Positions 35,113 through 48,318 of a stretch of DNA of 64,000 bases are shown piece after piece. Source of the stretch: Pneumocystis sp. 'macacae' (taxonomy: Eukaryota; Ascomycota; Pneumocystomycetes; Pneumocystales; Pneumocystaceae). A model generated the notes under the pieces. That model had not been told where the DNA came from and searched no databases. It saw only the letters and a program-made list of their open reading frames with translations. The stretch lies in the NCBI GenBank assembly GCA_018127085.1, contig CM030720.1:62001-126000 (forward strand). Direction: 5' to 3'. The position numbers and the translations under genes were made by a program. The stretch's first letter is position 1, and the number at the start of each line of letters is the position of its first letter.

Positions 35113-35183
35113 CTAATGTATAAACTATCGTGCTCTTCGTTGTCTACGAGCAATTATTATAAAAATAAATATATATATATATT

Positions 35184-37194
35184 ATGGGATTTGGTATTTT
35201 ATATTATGTTTTTCGTTATTTATCAAAGTATTTATGAATATAAAGATAAATATTAATAAATAATTGATTATTTGTTTTTAGGTTGGTATTATGGATGTTT
35301 TATAAGCCAATTATAGGTATATTGTTTTTTTTTAAAAATGTGTAATATATTAAAGATTAACGTGTAAAAATCAGTAATTCAGAATGAGGATATTGACTTC
35401 AATAGTCCTATTATTGTTTTTTGTACACATACAAATATGGTAAATGTTTTTTAAAGAAAAAAGTTGCTAATTTGTTGAAAAGATTATAGATGCTATAATA
35501 TTAGCAGCAGTATTTCCTAGGCCTGTTCATTTTTGGGTATATTGGGTTATTTAATTCGCAGGGTATGGAATTAAAAATATTTAGGCAAAAAATTCAATTT
35601 TTAAAATGTCTTCTATTGTTGCAAAGATTCTCTATAATATGGGAATAATTCCTGTTGGTAAGGAGGATCAATAAGTAGAATATTATATGCCTCTGTTCTT
35701 ATGTTTTTATTGTTGATTTAGACCGAGAAACGAAAAATAATAATACTCTTTTTGAAATAACTTTTAATGCATTAGAAAAGTTAGAAGCATTAGCAATTTA
35801 CCCTGAAGGTATAAAAGAATAGGAAAATATATTTTTTTACATTTTCACTTTAGGGACATCACATACTAGTCCTCATCTTCTTGATCTTAAAGATGGAGTG
35901 TCATGGGTTGCTTTTCAATACAAATACAATATATTTGACCACAATGTAGAACGGGAAAAGATGCCAAATAAGTTAAATAATTTGGTTCTTCTTCCTGTTG
36001 GGATAACATACCTTGAAAAATTCAAATATCGAAGTAACGTGATTGTTACGTGAGTTTTAGATAATTATTTTTCTATTTATTTACTAGAAGTTACGGTGTG
36101 CCTATTAATATTTGTTCATATGAAGATAATTTTTTAGAAGATCCAAAAAGTAGTGTGAAAAATTTAACAAATCTTATAAAAGAAAGACTTTACGAAATTA
36201 CAATCAATGCAACCAATTGGTATAGATAAACATTTAGATTATTTAATTTATAATAAGAAGGAATGTTTTAAAGATCTCTGAACTTTCTCGGTCTATATTA
36301 TTTGGTGAAAATAAAAATATAAATGCAAAAGATTATATATTAATAACACAAAGGTATTGCTTTTAAAAAAAAACGGTTAGTTTTAATATATGTTAGTCTC
36401 ATAAATATATTTGAATCACGACAATTAAATATAAAAAATAAGGATATTTCAGATTTATATGATATTTTAGAAAGTGAGTCAAAAGCCTTAAAATCAATGC
36501 ACATAGAAATTAATGATATTATTAATTTATGTAAAGTATCTAGAAAGCATTTTTTATTTGAGATTATTACAAAAACAGTTTCTTTAGTAATTCATTCTTT
36601 ATTTGTTTTACCAGTGATTATTACACATATACCAACTTATATAATATGTAATAAGGATAAAATTTTATCTTTTTTAACAGTTTTAGGCTCATTAGCTGAA
36701 AAAAAACAAACATTTAACGAATCCAAAGTTTTAATATGTATTTTATATATTTAGACTAACATTGGTACTTAGGCACAAGATAAAGTTTTAATGGGGCTTT
36801 TTGTTTCTATTATAGTAAATATTTGTTTATTTTTTATTATACAGAGAGTTCTTGTGTTTTATCCACTAAATGAAGTTATTTCTATATGCATTATTATTAT
36901 TATGCTAAATTATTATAACAAAGTACTATAAATATACACTTTATTTGCATCTTAACAAATAAATAGGTCATTGATAGTTTTTATAATAAATGGAAATCTT
37001 ATAAAAAAACATGGTACATTGGATGGCTTATTTTCAGGCCTTATGGTAAAAAGTATATTTTTCAAAGATTATATCAATTGCAAAATGCTAGAAAAAAATT
37101 ATTAAATATAATACATTCAGGACAGGGAAAAGATATTAATACAATAAAGGATAAATTTGAAATGACACCTATAAAGCATTTTTATATGAAATAA
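35184..37194 (+). CDS. SCT1: Glycerol-3-phosphate/dihydroxyacetone-phosphate acyltransferase (Sct1/Gpt2 type)
   Basis: Catalyses the first acylation of glycerol-3-phosphate in the ER, starting phosphatidate and membrane-lipid synthesis. About ten small exons, so no long open frame appears. Chained blocks: MGFGILYYVFRYLS, SPIIVFCTHTNMIIDAIILA (acyltransferase His and Asp), VHFWAKNSIFKMSSIVAKI, MGIIPVDRET, then ALEKLEALAIYPEGTSHTSP with LLDLKDGVSWVAFQYKY (glycerol-phosphate binding). The C-terminal half has hydrophobic membrane segments at about 36530-36660 and 36790-36930, as in Sct1 and Gpt2. The motif HTNMIID is reached only by using the acceptor at GAAAAG before ATTATAGAT. Which of the two yeast paralogues it matches cannot be told by eye. 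Confidence 0.88.
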
Positions 37195-37267
37195 TAGATT
37201 AGCGTTTATGTTTACATTAGAAAGTGCATTTTTGAATATATTTTATATAATTTCTTTAAATAAGTCC

Positions 37268-38731
37268 CTATATTAGTTTTAGAAAAAAGTAAAAAACATT
37301 AGAATTCTTAACGTTTTTTATAAATTCATCGTATAAAAGTGTCCCTAAGCGCGCAGGTGATTTGGATACAATCACATTTGCATCTTCTAAAGCAGATATC
37401 TAGATGATTAAATAATTATGATGAATATGGCTTTATAAATATTACTTTAGTAGCTGCAGTTCCTTTTCCACCCGTTACAATTGCACCCTAATAGTAAGGA
37501 TCAGTTTAGAATTTTAGGTTCTTAGGTATTTTACAGCATGACCCTATGAACCAATTAGTGTCTTTATAAAATAAAATAAAATACCATTCTACGTCCAGGA
37601 GGAGCTGTAACCTAAAAAAATAAATTTAAGAAAAAATTAAACCAAGGTAATATACTCCAGCAATAAAGGCTACAATTGGTTTGGGTTTTGAGAGAGAAAG
37701 ATTTTTTTCTTTTAAAAATTCTGCTGCTTCCTCTTCAGCTAAAAAATTATTAGAATAAGAACAAAGACTCAGAAAATGTCACCTGATCCTCCTATTTCAC
37801 CGATAATAATAATTCCCTCAGTTTCTTTGTCGTGTAAAAAGAACTCAAGAGCATCAATAAAATTAGTCCCTCTTAAATAATTATTATATAATAAAATAAA
37901 AAAAGAATGTTTACGGAAATGGATCTCCTCCAATTCCAATAACTAAACTTTGACCAAGCCCAGTATTAGTTGTTTGATTAACTGCTTCATAGGTTAAAGT
38001 GCCTGACCGTGAAACAATCCCAATTTTTCCTTGCTTATGAATATAACTAGGCATAATGCCAACCTTACAACGACCAGGAGCAATAATCCCTGGACAATTT
38101 GGTCCAATTAATCGCGTTTTAGACTGGGATTTAAGAATATGCATAACACGAATCATATCGTGCTGTGGAATTCCTTCTGTAATTGCTACAACAAGAGGAA
38201 CTTCCGCCTCAATTGCCTCAATAATTGCTCCAGAAGCAAATTCTGGTGGAACGAAGATCGCAGAAACGTCGACTTTAAATCGAATTATATTAATAAATAT
38301 TTAAAATGTAAAAAAGTTAATCAGAAGCACCTTTTATATTCTTCATTGCTTCTTTTACATTCTTAAATACAGGGAGTGAAAGATGAACTTGACCTGACTT
38401 CTTTGGGTTTGTTCCTAGGTTTTTTAATTCAAAAATGTTTTTTTTTTTTAATACATACCACCGATAACATTTGTACCATAATCAATTGCTTGTTGTGCAT
38501 GAAATGTTGCCTATATTTTATATTAATAACAAAAAAATCATAAATAGTTCTTTTGTATACATGTTTTCCTGTAAATCCCTGAAAAAGAACTTTTGATTCT
38601 TTTGTCAACCGCAAGTTTTTTAATGTTTCTTTATATAATTCTCCTCTAAAAGTAAAAGATTTACTAAAAAATTGTCTTTTAGAAAGAGTAATATGTTTAA
38701 CATATATTTTAGTCCAATAAGTCTTCAACAT
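37268..38731 (-). CDS. LSC1: Succinate-CoA ligase (GDP/ADP-forming) alpha subunit, mitochondrial
   Basis: TCA-cycle enzyme subunit that forms succinate, CoA and a nucleoside triphosphate from succinyl-CoA and carries the phosphohistidine. The N-terminus from ATG 38731 is basic and suits a mitochondrial presequence ([20 protein letters not shown]). Blocks in order: [20 protein letters not shown] (CoA-binding), [66 protein letters not shown] and [19 protein letters not shown]. Near the C-terminus a 9-nt exon (37543-37535) supplies Gly-His-Ala so that the active site reads [16 protein letters not shown]. At least eight introns of about 41-50 nt. The last residues are [10 protein letters not shown]. 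Confidence 0.94.
37535..37543 (-). other. LSC1: 9-nt micro-exon encoding the active-site Gly-His-Ala of LSC1
   Basis: GGTCATGCT lies between a 41-nt intron ending TTCATAG and a 47-nt intron beginning GTAAAATACC and ending CTATTAG. Skipping it would keep the frame but delete the catalytic histidine, as both introns are phase 0 around it. Confidence 0.8.
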
Positions 38732-40796
38732 TTTAGTTTTTTAAATTTATCAATTTTAATGACGTTAGTTAATAACATATTAAAAGTTTGAATATCGAGA
38801 TTTAAGATTTAAAAAAAAAAATTAAAAAAATAAAATATACATTAATAATGAATTTTTATGTATTTATTATTTAAACATAGAGAACTACTTCATGGAATTA
38901 TTAAATTATTAAAATAGAAGAAGTAGGTTTGATCAAAAAAATGAATGAAAAGAAAATAAAATAAAATATATAGTTGTGAAATAGAATATTTATTATTGTT
39001 TTTTCAAATTCTAGAATAACAAATTAGACATTTGAGGTAATATAAATAAGTTTTGTCTATATGAAAAAGAAAAATATGGGTAATAATTAAGATAAAGATG
39101 TTATTATGTAGAGAGATTTAAAAATATTTCTTTGAAAAGATTTGAAAAAGTAAAAATTATATAATAGCTTGCTTTTGGAAATATGTGTTATTTAAAAAAT
39201 ATAAAAAAATTGATTATATAGAAAGAGTATATAGAAAATATAAAACATACTTTTTTGTTAAAATAATATTAATCGTTGTTTTTTATTAATATATATTTTA
39301 TGAAAATTATTTTATAAAAAATTGACCTAAAATTTAATAAAATATCTTTATAGAAAAGCTTTTGAAATGCATGATCATAAATGTTATATTCTTAGCTAAT
39401 TCATAAAATTTATTTTTTTATATTTTTTCTAAAAGAATTAGAATTATATTTTTATAATCTCTAAAATCACTTTTGTTTATCAAGTGTATTTTTGTAAAAA
39501 AATAAATATTAAAGTTTTTATTCTGTAAAGAAAATGTATTTTATAAGATTATCAATATCAAAATATAAAGACTTTAATTTAAAAATGAAAATTATATTGA
39601 ATTTTTTTATATAAATTTACTATATAAATAAATTTATTTTCATATTTTAAATTTTTTGAAAATAAGAAATTAATTTAATTTAAAAATTAAATTTAAATCA
39701 TCAAAAATCTATTAAAATTTGAAATTTATTTAAAAAAAAACTAAAACTAAATATAAAATATATTTATCTTATTAAAACGTCATTTTTAAACATTTTTAAA
39801 ATATAATATATCTAATTTTTGATAATTATAATAATTTTTTTGATTGTTTCAAAAAGTTTAAGAGAAATCTTATTTTACATAATTTTATATATTGTATATA
39901 AATAATTATTTGTACAAGTTATAAACATTTAACCATATCCAAAATGGTTAAAAAACTAATCAAAAAAATGATCATAATAATTAGAATATAAACAATATTT
40001 ATATAATTTTATAGAAAAATATTGAGCTAAATATTAAATTTCCTGAATTTCTTTTTTCTTTAATCTTTATAAATTTTATATAAATTTAATATTTAAAATA
40101 TAAAAAAACTATATTTTTGATAAATTTTTAATTTTTAAAGATTTTTATAAAAATTTCTCTAATATATATTTATTATATATCAAAAATAAGATTATTTTAT
40201 AAATACTTTCATTAAGAATAAATATTTGAAAGGATTCTATTTAAAATATGAATTTTAAATTACATATAAAGAAAACTGTTAAAAATTATTAATGTAATCT
40301 ATAATAAATATGCACAAAATTGCTATAAAACTAAAAAAATGGAAATAACATTCATAATAATAAATTTTTATATATTTTTAACCATTTTCATCTAAAATAG
40401 TAAAAATAAATCAAAAACTATCTCCAAAAAATTTTAAATGATTTATATTAAGTGAATACTTTCAATAATTAACCAAATAAACCATCAACGTTAGTTTATC
40501 TTTAAAATACTTAAATTATGTCCACAAAGTTAAAATTCCCAAAATAAAATTCTATAGAATAAAACAAAAATCCAATAAATACTACAAATTATAATAATTA
40601 TTAAAAGATCTTTTAATCTAAACTATGATTTTTAAGCTATTTTTTAATCCTAGTATAAGACTTTTAAATTTTAAAAAAAAATAAATAATTTTAAAATAAA
40701 ATACAATAAAGTTAAACAAATAAGGACAGAAAATTAAAAAAAATTAACCCTAGCTTTTTTATTCTGATATTTCAAAAATAGTATAAAAAAGAAATA
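38732..40796. other. Longest AT-rich gene-free region in the window
   Basis: About 2.07 kb between the LSC1 start and the NAP1 stop, both on the minus strand, so it includes the LSC1 promoter. It is made almost entirely of A and T, with frequent runs of five or more. No open frame above 60 codons, no RNA gene, no B-box and no clear tandem repeat were found. Confidence 0.6.
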
Positions 40797-42166
40797 TCAT
40801 GATTGACGACATTCAGCAGGATCATGTTTTGGTTTATTGTCTCTATTTAATTTATTATCATTATCTTCATTGTCTTCGTCATCATCATCATCTTCTTCAT
40901 CCTCTTCATCTTCATTTTCATCCTCATCTGTATAATCTTGATCAGAATTATCATCATATTCTTCCTCATAAGCTAAAGCAACACCAGTAAACCAATCAAT
41001 TGCTCTAGGAATAAGCTTCATGAAATTAGTTATTTATTTACTGTCTTTTAAGTAGTACTTTTTCTTTAATATCTTCACCATATTGATAATCTGCTTCGAG
41101 CCGATTGTCAATATCTGAATCATCATCTTGATCGAAAACTACAGGTGGCATAAAAAACGCAAAAAAGCTATCTTTCGGCACTACTTTCTTTACAACACGC
41201 GTCTGTCTTGTATCTAAAAAATATCAAAATATATTAACAACATCCTTAGAAACGCTTACTTTTATTACGTTGTTTTTTAATTTCCACTTTCGTAGTCAGA
41301 TCCTTATTATTTTTCCAATCGATCTTATCTCCCTCTGCATGATCATAAACAAAATCACCATTATATCCTAATTCATCTCTATAAAAGTATGTTTTACTAA
41401 TCATTTTATTAGAAAAAAATTCATTGTCTGAAAAATAAAATTCCAATCTAAATCCAGGTTTGTCCAGATACGACATACGAATATCTGTCAAACAAGACAA
41501 TGCCTTTTCGTCTTCAGGTGTAATGATTTCAGCTAAAGACGAAATATTTTTCATTGCTGTTAACCAAAAACAAGGAATACCTCTAAAATCCTCAAGAACA
41601 GGTCTAGCATCTGCTGAATCAGAAGATTTAGTCTCTGTATCATATGACCTTCCATACTTGCGACCAGCTTCTACCTCTTCATCAGTTGGTTCCAACACGC
41701 CATTAATAATTCCAGAGCGCCTATTATATAACGGTTGATAGAATTCATGGTATTTTTTCTCTAATGCCATAATTTCATCCTGAAATTCCGCTTCAAGCTT
41801 CGCATATTCCGCTTGTAGTCCTTGAAGACCTTCTATACGGCGACGGACCTCTTGTGATAAAGACTCAATGTATCCAGATGATGTTCCTACCAAAGAGCTT
41901 AACTTTCCCCGAACCATTGAAACTAAACCAGGGTTCCGAGATAAAACTTCTTGAACCGATGTCGGATCATCTATTCATTTTATTAAATCATATTTTTATA
42001 TTTTTTATAATATACTTTCTTTCTCTCTAGTTATAGAGTTGGATGAAGTAGATGAGATCTTTGAATCAGACATTGATATAAGAGTACTTCCTGAGGGTGT
42101 ATTTTGCGGAGTTGGTGCCTGCTGATTAAACAGCTTCTTAGTACAAATATTCACATTTTCAGTCAT
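40797..42166 (-). CDS. NAP1: Nucleosome assembly protein 1
   Basis: Histone H2A-H2B chaperone that shuttles histones into the nucleus and helps nucleosome assembly. Start ATG 42166 gives MTENVNICTKKLFNQQ; after a 45-nt intron with a GTATAT donor the sequence is NDPTSVQEVLSRNPGLVSMV. The NAP core follows: LQAEYAKLEAEFQDEIMALE, KKYHEFYQPLYNRR, PEDEKALSCLTDIRMSYLD, GFRLEFYFSDNEFFSN (histone-binding dome), then SFFAFFMPP and the nuclear-export-like GEDIKEKV region. The tail from about 40975 is a run of Asp and Glu, as expected for histone binding. Four exons, the last three separated by introns of 40-50 nt. Confidence 0.95.
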
Positions 42167-42490
42167 CTTTAACTATTTTTTTCTGTTCAAAAAGACTTTG
42201 TATATATTTATAGTTAAAAAAATATCTTTTCCCGTCCTTTACTCTTTAATTTTCTAAAGCAATAATTAATATTTTATGGCAATAAAACAGCATCTTTTTA
42301 GCGTTCAAAGGATTTAATCGTCTGTGACTACGACAATTTTTTTACAAAAAAAAAAAACTATATGGAGATTATTTAAAATATCTTCTCACATATATAACAC
42401 GTAAGTACTGCTTCTCAATTTTAAATTTTTTACACCTTTTATATTTCTTAAAAACATTTTAAAATATTAGTATATATACATCCAGCTAGT

Positions 42491-42498
42491 ATCACGTG
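42491..42498. promoter_or_regulatory. E-box (ATCACGTG) in the myosin promoter
   Basis: The core TCACGTGA occurs 274 bases upstream of the myosin ATG and 325 bases from the NAP1 ATG. The same eight-base core is at 18882 before PCP1. Confidence 0.35.
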
Positions 42499-42536
42499 AC
42501 CATACTCTTTGGAGACAAAGACCGCGTTTGTTATTC

Positions 42537-42542
42537 ACGCGT
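42537..42542. promoter_or_regulatory. MCB-like element ACGCGT upstream of myosin V
   Basis: ACGCGT, 230 bases before the myosin start. This is the site bound by the MBF complex at G1/S genes in yeasts. It is rare by chance in such AT-rich DNA, but a single copy is weak evidence. Confidence 0.35.
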
Positions 42543-42771
42543 AATATGAAAAGCAACCTCGACATTAAACAGAGGCTTGCAGACACAAGTTTTTTTTAAA
42601 AAAGTAGAAGTTTGAGCATCTAAGGAAGTGTGGTACGCAAGGACTGGTAAATTGTTTGAAAGCTTCTTTTTTGACTGAGAAAAAGCGAAATTTTTGAGTG
42701 TTTTTTAATTCTTTCTTAAAATTTAAAAAAAAACAAAAAAATCAATAAATAATAAATAAAAATAAACACAA

Positions 42772-45700
42772 ATGAGTCATTTGAATGAGTCTTTTTTAGT
42801 AGGAACGTAAGTTTTCTTTTTTTGAAGAAAAAATAATTAATTTTAATAGACGCTGCTGGTTTCATGATGATCAAGAAGCATGGATATCTGCTGAATATAA
42901 AGAACACTCTGTTGAGGATGATGTACTTAAAATGATTTTTTTGGATGAAAATGGGAAGGTGAAATCATATTTTTGTGTTTAATTGTGACCTGGATTATAT
43001 TTTAATATTCTAGCGACAAAACTATACAATTAACACAGTTTTTTGACAAAAACTGACGATATATTATTAGGAACATTTAGTTACAACAAAGGATGTGGAT
43101 TTTAAAGTCTTGGAAAATCTTTCATTTCTTCAATTGCGGAATCCTCCTATACTCGAAGCAACAGAAGATCTAACAAATCTATCCTATTTAAATGAGCCTT
43201 CTGGAAAGTGGAATTGCCGAATATGCTATTTTTTAATGTGTTGATTAGTCTTACATACAATTCGAATGAGGTATTCTCAACTTCAAATATATACATATTC
43301 TGGTATTGTCTTAATTGCAATGAATCCTTTCCAAAATATTGCATTGTATTCAAATGATATTGTTCAGGCATACTCAGGAAAGAATAGAGGCGAACTTGAA
43401 CCTCATATATTCGCTATTGCAGAGGATTCTTATAGGTGCATGATACGTGATTCTATGAATCAAACAATTGTTGTTTCAGGTGAAAGCGGAGCAGGAAAAA
43501 CTGTTTCAGCAAAATATATTATGAGATACTTTGCCACTGTTGAAGATCCAAAAAACCCATTAAGACGAAGGTCTATTGAAAAACTTAAGACTGGAATGAG
43601 TGAAACAGAAGAACGAATATTAGCCACAAACCCTGTTATAGAAGCATTCGGTAATGCGAAAACTATTCGAAATGATAATTCGTCTAGATTTGGAAAATAT
43701 ATTGAAGTTATTTAATTAATATCTTATTATTGTAATAACATTATTAGATTAATTTTAATAAAGAGACAGAGATAGTTGGCGCAAGAATTAGAACATATCT
43801 TCTTGAAAGATCTCGTTTAGTCTTTCAGCCCCAAAATGAGAGAAACTATCATATATTTTATCAAGTAGATTCCCTGTTTTTTTTTTAAAAAAATATGACT
43901 AATTTGTTTAAGCTTTGTTACGGGGCGACAGAAGATGAAAAAAAACAATTTGATTTAAAGGATCCTGATTATTTTTATTATTTAAATCAAGGTGGAAATT
44001 CTACAGTCCTTGGTATTAATGATTCAGAAGGTTTTAATATAACTCGAAATGCTTTAAAAACAATGGGCATTTCTGATGAAATTCAAAATAATATTTTTAA
44101 AATATTGGCGGCTTTGTTGCATTTAGGAAATATAAAGATCCAAGGACTAAGAAACAATGCATTGTTATCATCATCAGATACAAGTGTTGAGTTTGCATGT
44201 AAACTACTTGGCATTAATAATATAAATTTTACAAGATGGATTATTAAAAAACAAATAAATACCCGGAGTGAAAAAATTATTACAGATCTTAGCCAAAAAC
44301 AAGCAATTGCTGTTCGTGACTCTGTATCTAAATTCCTGTATTCTTCTCTCTTTGATTGGCTTATTAATTCTATAAATCATACTCTAAAGACAAAAGATAC
44401 TATCGAAATAAAATCGTTTATTGGAGTGCTTGATATCTACGGATTTGAACATTTTGATAAGAATTCCTTTGAGCAATTTTGTATTAATTATGCTAATGAG
44501 AAATTACAACAAGAGGTTATATATTTTTCTTTTTGTATTAAATTTAACAATTCATAGTTTACTCATCACGTTTTCAAACTTGAACAGGAAGAATATATGA
44601 AAGAAGAAATTAATTGGACATTTATTGATTTTTCTGATAATCAACCATGCATTGATCTTATTGAATCACGAATAGGAATATTATCTCTTCTTGATGAGGT
44701 TTTTGTTTTCTTTTACTTTATATGACTAATGAACAATAGGAAAGTCGGTTACCAGCGGGTTCTGATGAATCTTTCATTACTAAATTAATTAATAATTTTT
44801 CTGTCCCAACTTATCAAAATTATTTCAAAAAACCAAGATTTGGAGGATCTTCGTTCACAATTTGTCATTATGCTCTGGAAGTAACATATCAGTCTGAGGG
44901 TTTTATTGAAAAAAATAGAGATACTATATCAGATGATTTATTAAATGTGATAAATTTAACTACTAACAATTTTGTAAAAGAAATAATTGCATCATTTTTA
45001 ATTTCGCAGGAAAAGGTAAATATGTATTAAATATGTATTTATTTTTTAATAGAAATGGCAGGAATCGCAAAGTTATTCAGTTAAACCAACAAATATTTTA
45101 TTAAGAAAGCCTACACTAGGTTCGATATTTAAATCATCTTTAATTGATTTAATGGATACTATAAATTCAACTAATGTACATTATATACGATGTATCAAGC
45201 CCAATGATGAAAAGGTATCTTGGAAATTTGAACCAAAGCTAGTATTAAGTCAGCTTCGTGCATGCGGAGTGTTGGAAACAATTAGAATTAGTTCAGCAGG
45301 TTTTCCAGGTAGATGGTCATTTGAAGAATTTGCTACGAGGTAAAGAAAAAAGCAATTAGTGTTTTTCCTTAAGTAAATAGATATTATATGCTTATTCATT
45401 CTTCCTTTTGGAATAATGATATTAAAGATCTTAGTATGGAAATTTTGAAAAAAACAATTCATGATCCAAATAAATATCAAATTGGTTTAACAAAAATATT
45501 TTTCAGAGCAGGAATGGTAATATTTAATATACTATATTATTTCGTTATTTAATACCATTAAGTTGGCATATTTTGAACATCTTCGTATTAATCGTCTAAA
45601 TGAATGTGCTATATTAATTCAGAAAAATATGCTTCGTTATATGTATTGCAAACGTTATATTAATATTCGGAAATCTATTATTCTTCTTCAAAGCTATTCA

Positions 45701-48318
45701 AGAGGTTTTGCTTTGCGTACGAAAGTATATGAAATGAGATGTAACTTGTCTGCTTTAAAACTACAAACAGCATGGAGACGTTATCATGCTCGGTCTATTT
45801 ACCAAAAAACAAGAAATCGAATTATTCTATTGCAATCTAGTATAATTTATATTATTAATTAAATATAAATTAATGTAATTTAGTTATACGTCGCTATCTT
45901 GTTAGGAAGGAAATCATTGCTTTGAAGATGACGAAAATGGTTATAAAGGTTCAATCTTTATGGAGGAGATAGTAAGTTTTGTTTATCAAGTTTCTTAAAT
46001 AGTAATCTTTTAGTGTTGCTCGGAAAAATTATAAAATTCAACGCAACCATGTAATATACTTACAATCATGCTGGAGACGCAAAAAGGCAAAAGATGAACT
46101 AAAAAGATTACGTATTGAAGCAAAATCCCTTAAACATTTTAGAGAGGTGTCATATAAATTAGAAAATAAAGTTGTAGAGCTTACTCAAAATTTATCTAAA
46201 AAGCATCAAGAAAATAAATTATTGTTAGAACAAATAGAAAGTTTAGAAAATCTCAATAATACATGGAAAACAGAAAGTAAGAAGTGGGAAGAAGAACGTA
46301 ATAATCTTGAAAATGATTTAAATAATGCAAATAAAGCATTAGAGAAAGCATTTAAATTAGAAAAAGAAATGCATAATTTGAAACAACAATTAAGTGTATC
46401 TAAAGCTAATCTTAAAAAATTAAATGAAGAAAGTATTACTTTGCGAGAATCACTTTCTAATAAATCAGCTGAACTTGAATCTGCACTTTCTCAAAAAGCT
46501 GAGCATGAAAATGCTCGTTCTAATCTTGTAATCGAAATAGAGCAACTTAAAAACGAGGTTTACAGATTAACAATGGATAAGAATTTGCCACTTGGTTTTA
46601 GACCAAATGGCTCTAATAGACCTATAAATCATAATAATACAACTTTTAGTTTAAATTCTTATAAAAGATATACAAAACTACAGAATACATCTAATGAAAA
46701 TAAAGAAAATAATTACCATACGAACCAACTAATATATGGGCAAAAGAATAGCAACAAACAACGTCCAGCGTCTGTTTTGTTTCCATCTCTTTCTTCCAAA
46801 AAACAAAACTCATTAAATAATGAAGTATTTAAGGTTTTTTGTACTCCTGTTAGAGATAATGTTAATAGTGAGGTATTTTTTTTAATATTTTTTAATAAGT
46901 TAACATATTAGGTTATGTATTTATTGGAAAACAATACTGCTCTTAATGATGAAATTGTTATAGAAGTAATTAAAAATCTTAAAATTCCTCGGCCAAATCT
47001 CCAGAGTCCTATTCCTCGTAAAGAAATATTATTTCCAGCCTATTTAATAAACTTCGTTACACTTAAGATGTGGAAATATGGTCTTATTAAGGAAGTAGAG
47101 CAGTTTTTGACAAATATTATTCAAACAATACAACAAATAGTTATAGAACATGATGAAAAGGATATTATAGAATTTAACGTTTTTTGGCTTTCTAATGTTC
47201 ACGAAATACTGTCATTTATAATTATACTAGAAAATGATATACTGCGTGACAATGTTGCAGAAGTACTAGATATAGAATGGAGAGAATATAGCAGGTTAGC
47301 ATCATTGGTAAAACGTGATTTTGAGAACCTGGAGTTTAATATCTATCATATTTGGATAAAAGAAATTAAAAAGATACTACATAAAATGGTAATTCCAGCA
47401 ATAATTGAATCTCAGTCTCTTCCTGGATTTATTACTACGGATGGAAATAAATTTTTTAATAAATTACTTCAAGGGAGCACTAATCCTCATTACACTATGG
47501 ATGATCTTCTTAATTTGTTTAATAAGGTATATAGAACTATAAAATCATATTATCTGGAGCAAAGCGTGCATCAGCAAGCCATTATTGAGCTTTTAAGACT
47601 TGTTGGAGTAACAGCATTTAATGATTTGCTTATGAGGTTCGTTTTGTTAATTTTTGCAATATACTTAAAAAGGAATTAGAAGGAACTTTTTGTCATGGAA
47701 AAGGGGTCTACAAATACACTACAATACATGCAGGATTGAAGAATGGTAATTATAGAAACAAAATATATACATTGTTTTAAGAGTTTTTGTTATAGGTGCA
47801 AAAATCATGATTTACCCGAGGGTGTCTTGCAATTGGAACATCTTATGCAGGTTACAAAACTATTACAACTTAAAAAGTCAACTTTGGAAGATATTGGAAT
47901 TATTTTCGATGTATGTTGGATTTTAACACCTGTACAAATACAAAAATTGATTAATGTAACTGAGTTATTTTTTTAATACATTTATTAACTTTGAAATTCA
48001 GCAATATTCTGTTGCAGACTACGAGCATCCTATCAGTTCAGAAATACTTAAAGTTATCGCTAACAGAGTAGTTGATGATCATCATAGTAATACTCTTTTC
48101 TTAGAAGCAGTGTCTCTTGAGGAAAGTGGTATTTACGAAATTCCAGAAGAAAGGGAAATTTCATATCCTCATATTTATATACCTTCTTGTATATTCTTTT
48201 TATTATATTTTTGACTTCTTTTAATAACACTTATATAGGGCTTTATATTCCTACGGTTCAGCGTCTTGTAGAACTATCTGCATTTGGCACAGATACTTCT
48301 ACCTTATCTGTGTCTTAA
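42772..48318 (+). CDS. MYO2: Class V myosin heavy chain (Myo2/Myo52 type)
   Basis: Actin-based cargo motor that carries secretory vesicles and organelles. About 14 exons. N-terminal SH3-like part starts [20 protein letters not shown]. Motor motifs: [21 protein letters not shown]-loop GESGAGKT (43485 region), switch [17 protein letters not shown], switch [10 protein letters not shown], and the actin-binding [10 protein letters not shown]. Several IQ motifs lie at 45595-46130 ([20 protein letters not shown] is one), then a coiled coil at 46147-46560. The C-terminal dilute/cargo domain has [20 protein letters not shown]. One intron near the start of the motor (43204-43248) has donor GAAAGT, so the reading frame depends on a non-GT splice or on a base error. 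The IQ-coil-dilute order excludes class I and II. Confidence 0.93.
43204..43248 (+). other. MYO2: Myosin V intron with GA donor
   Basis: A 45-nt interval beginning GAAAGTGG and ending GATTAG. Removing it joins NEPS to [12 protein letters not shown] as in all class V myosins. The GT at 43208 gives a frameshift and the unspliced frame has a TGA. Confidence 0.55.

Larger units (their letters stand above)
42167..42771. other. Divergent promoter region NAP1 / class V myosin
   Basis: About 600 bases between two divergent start codons. It contains ATCACGTGAC at 42491 (E-box) and ACGCGT at 42537 (MluI cell-cycle box). No open frame of note lies inside. Confidence 0.6.
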
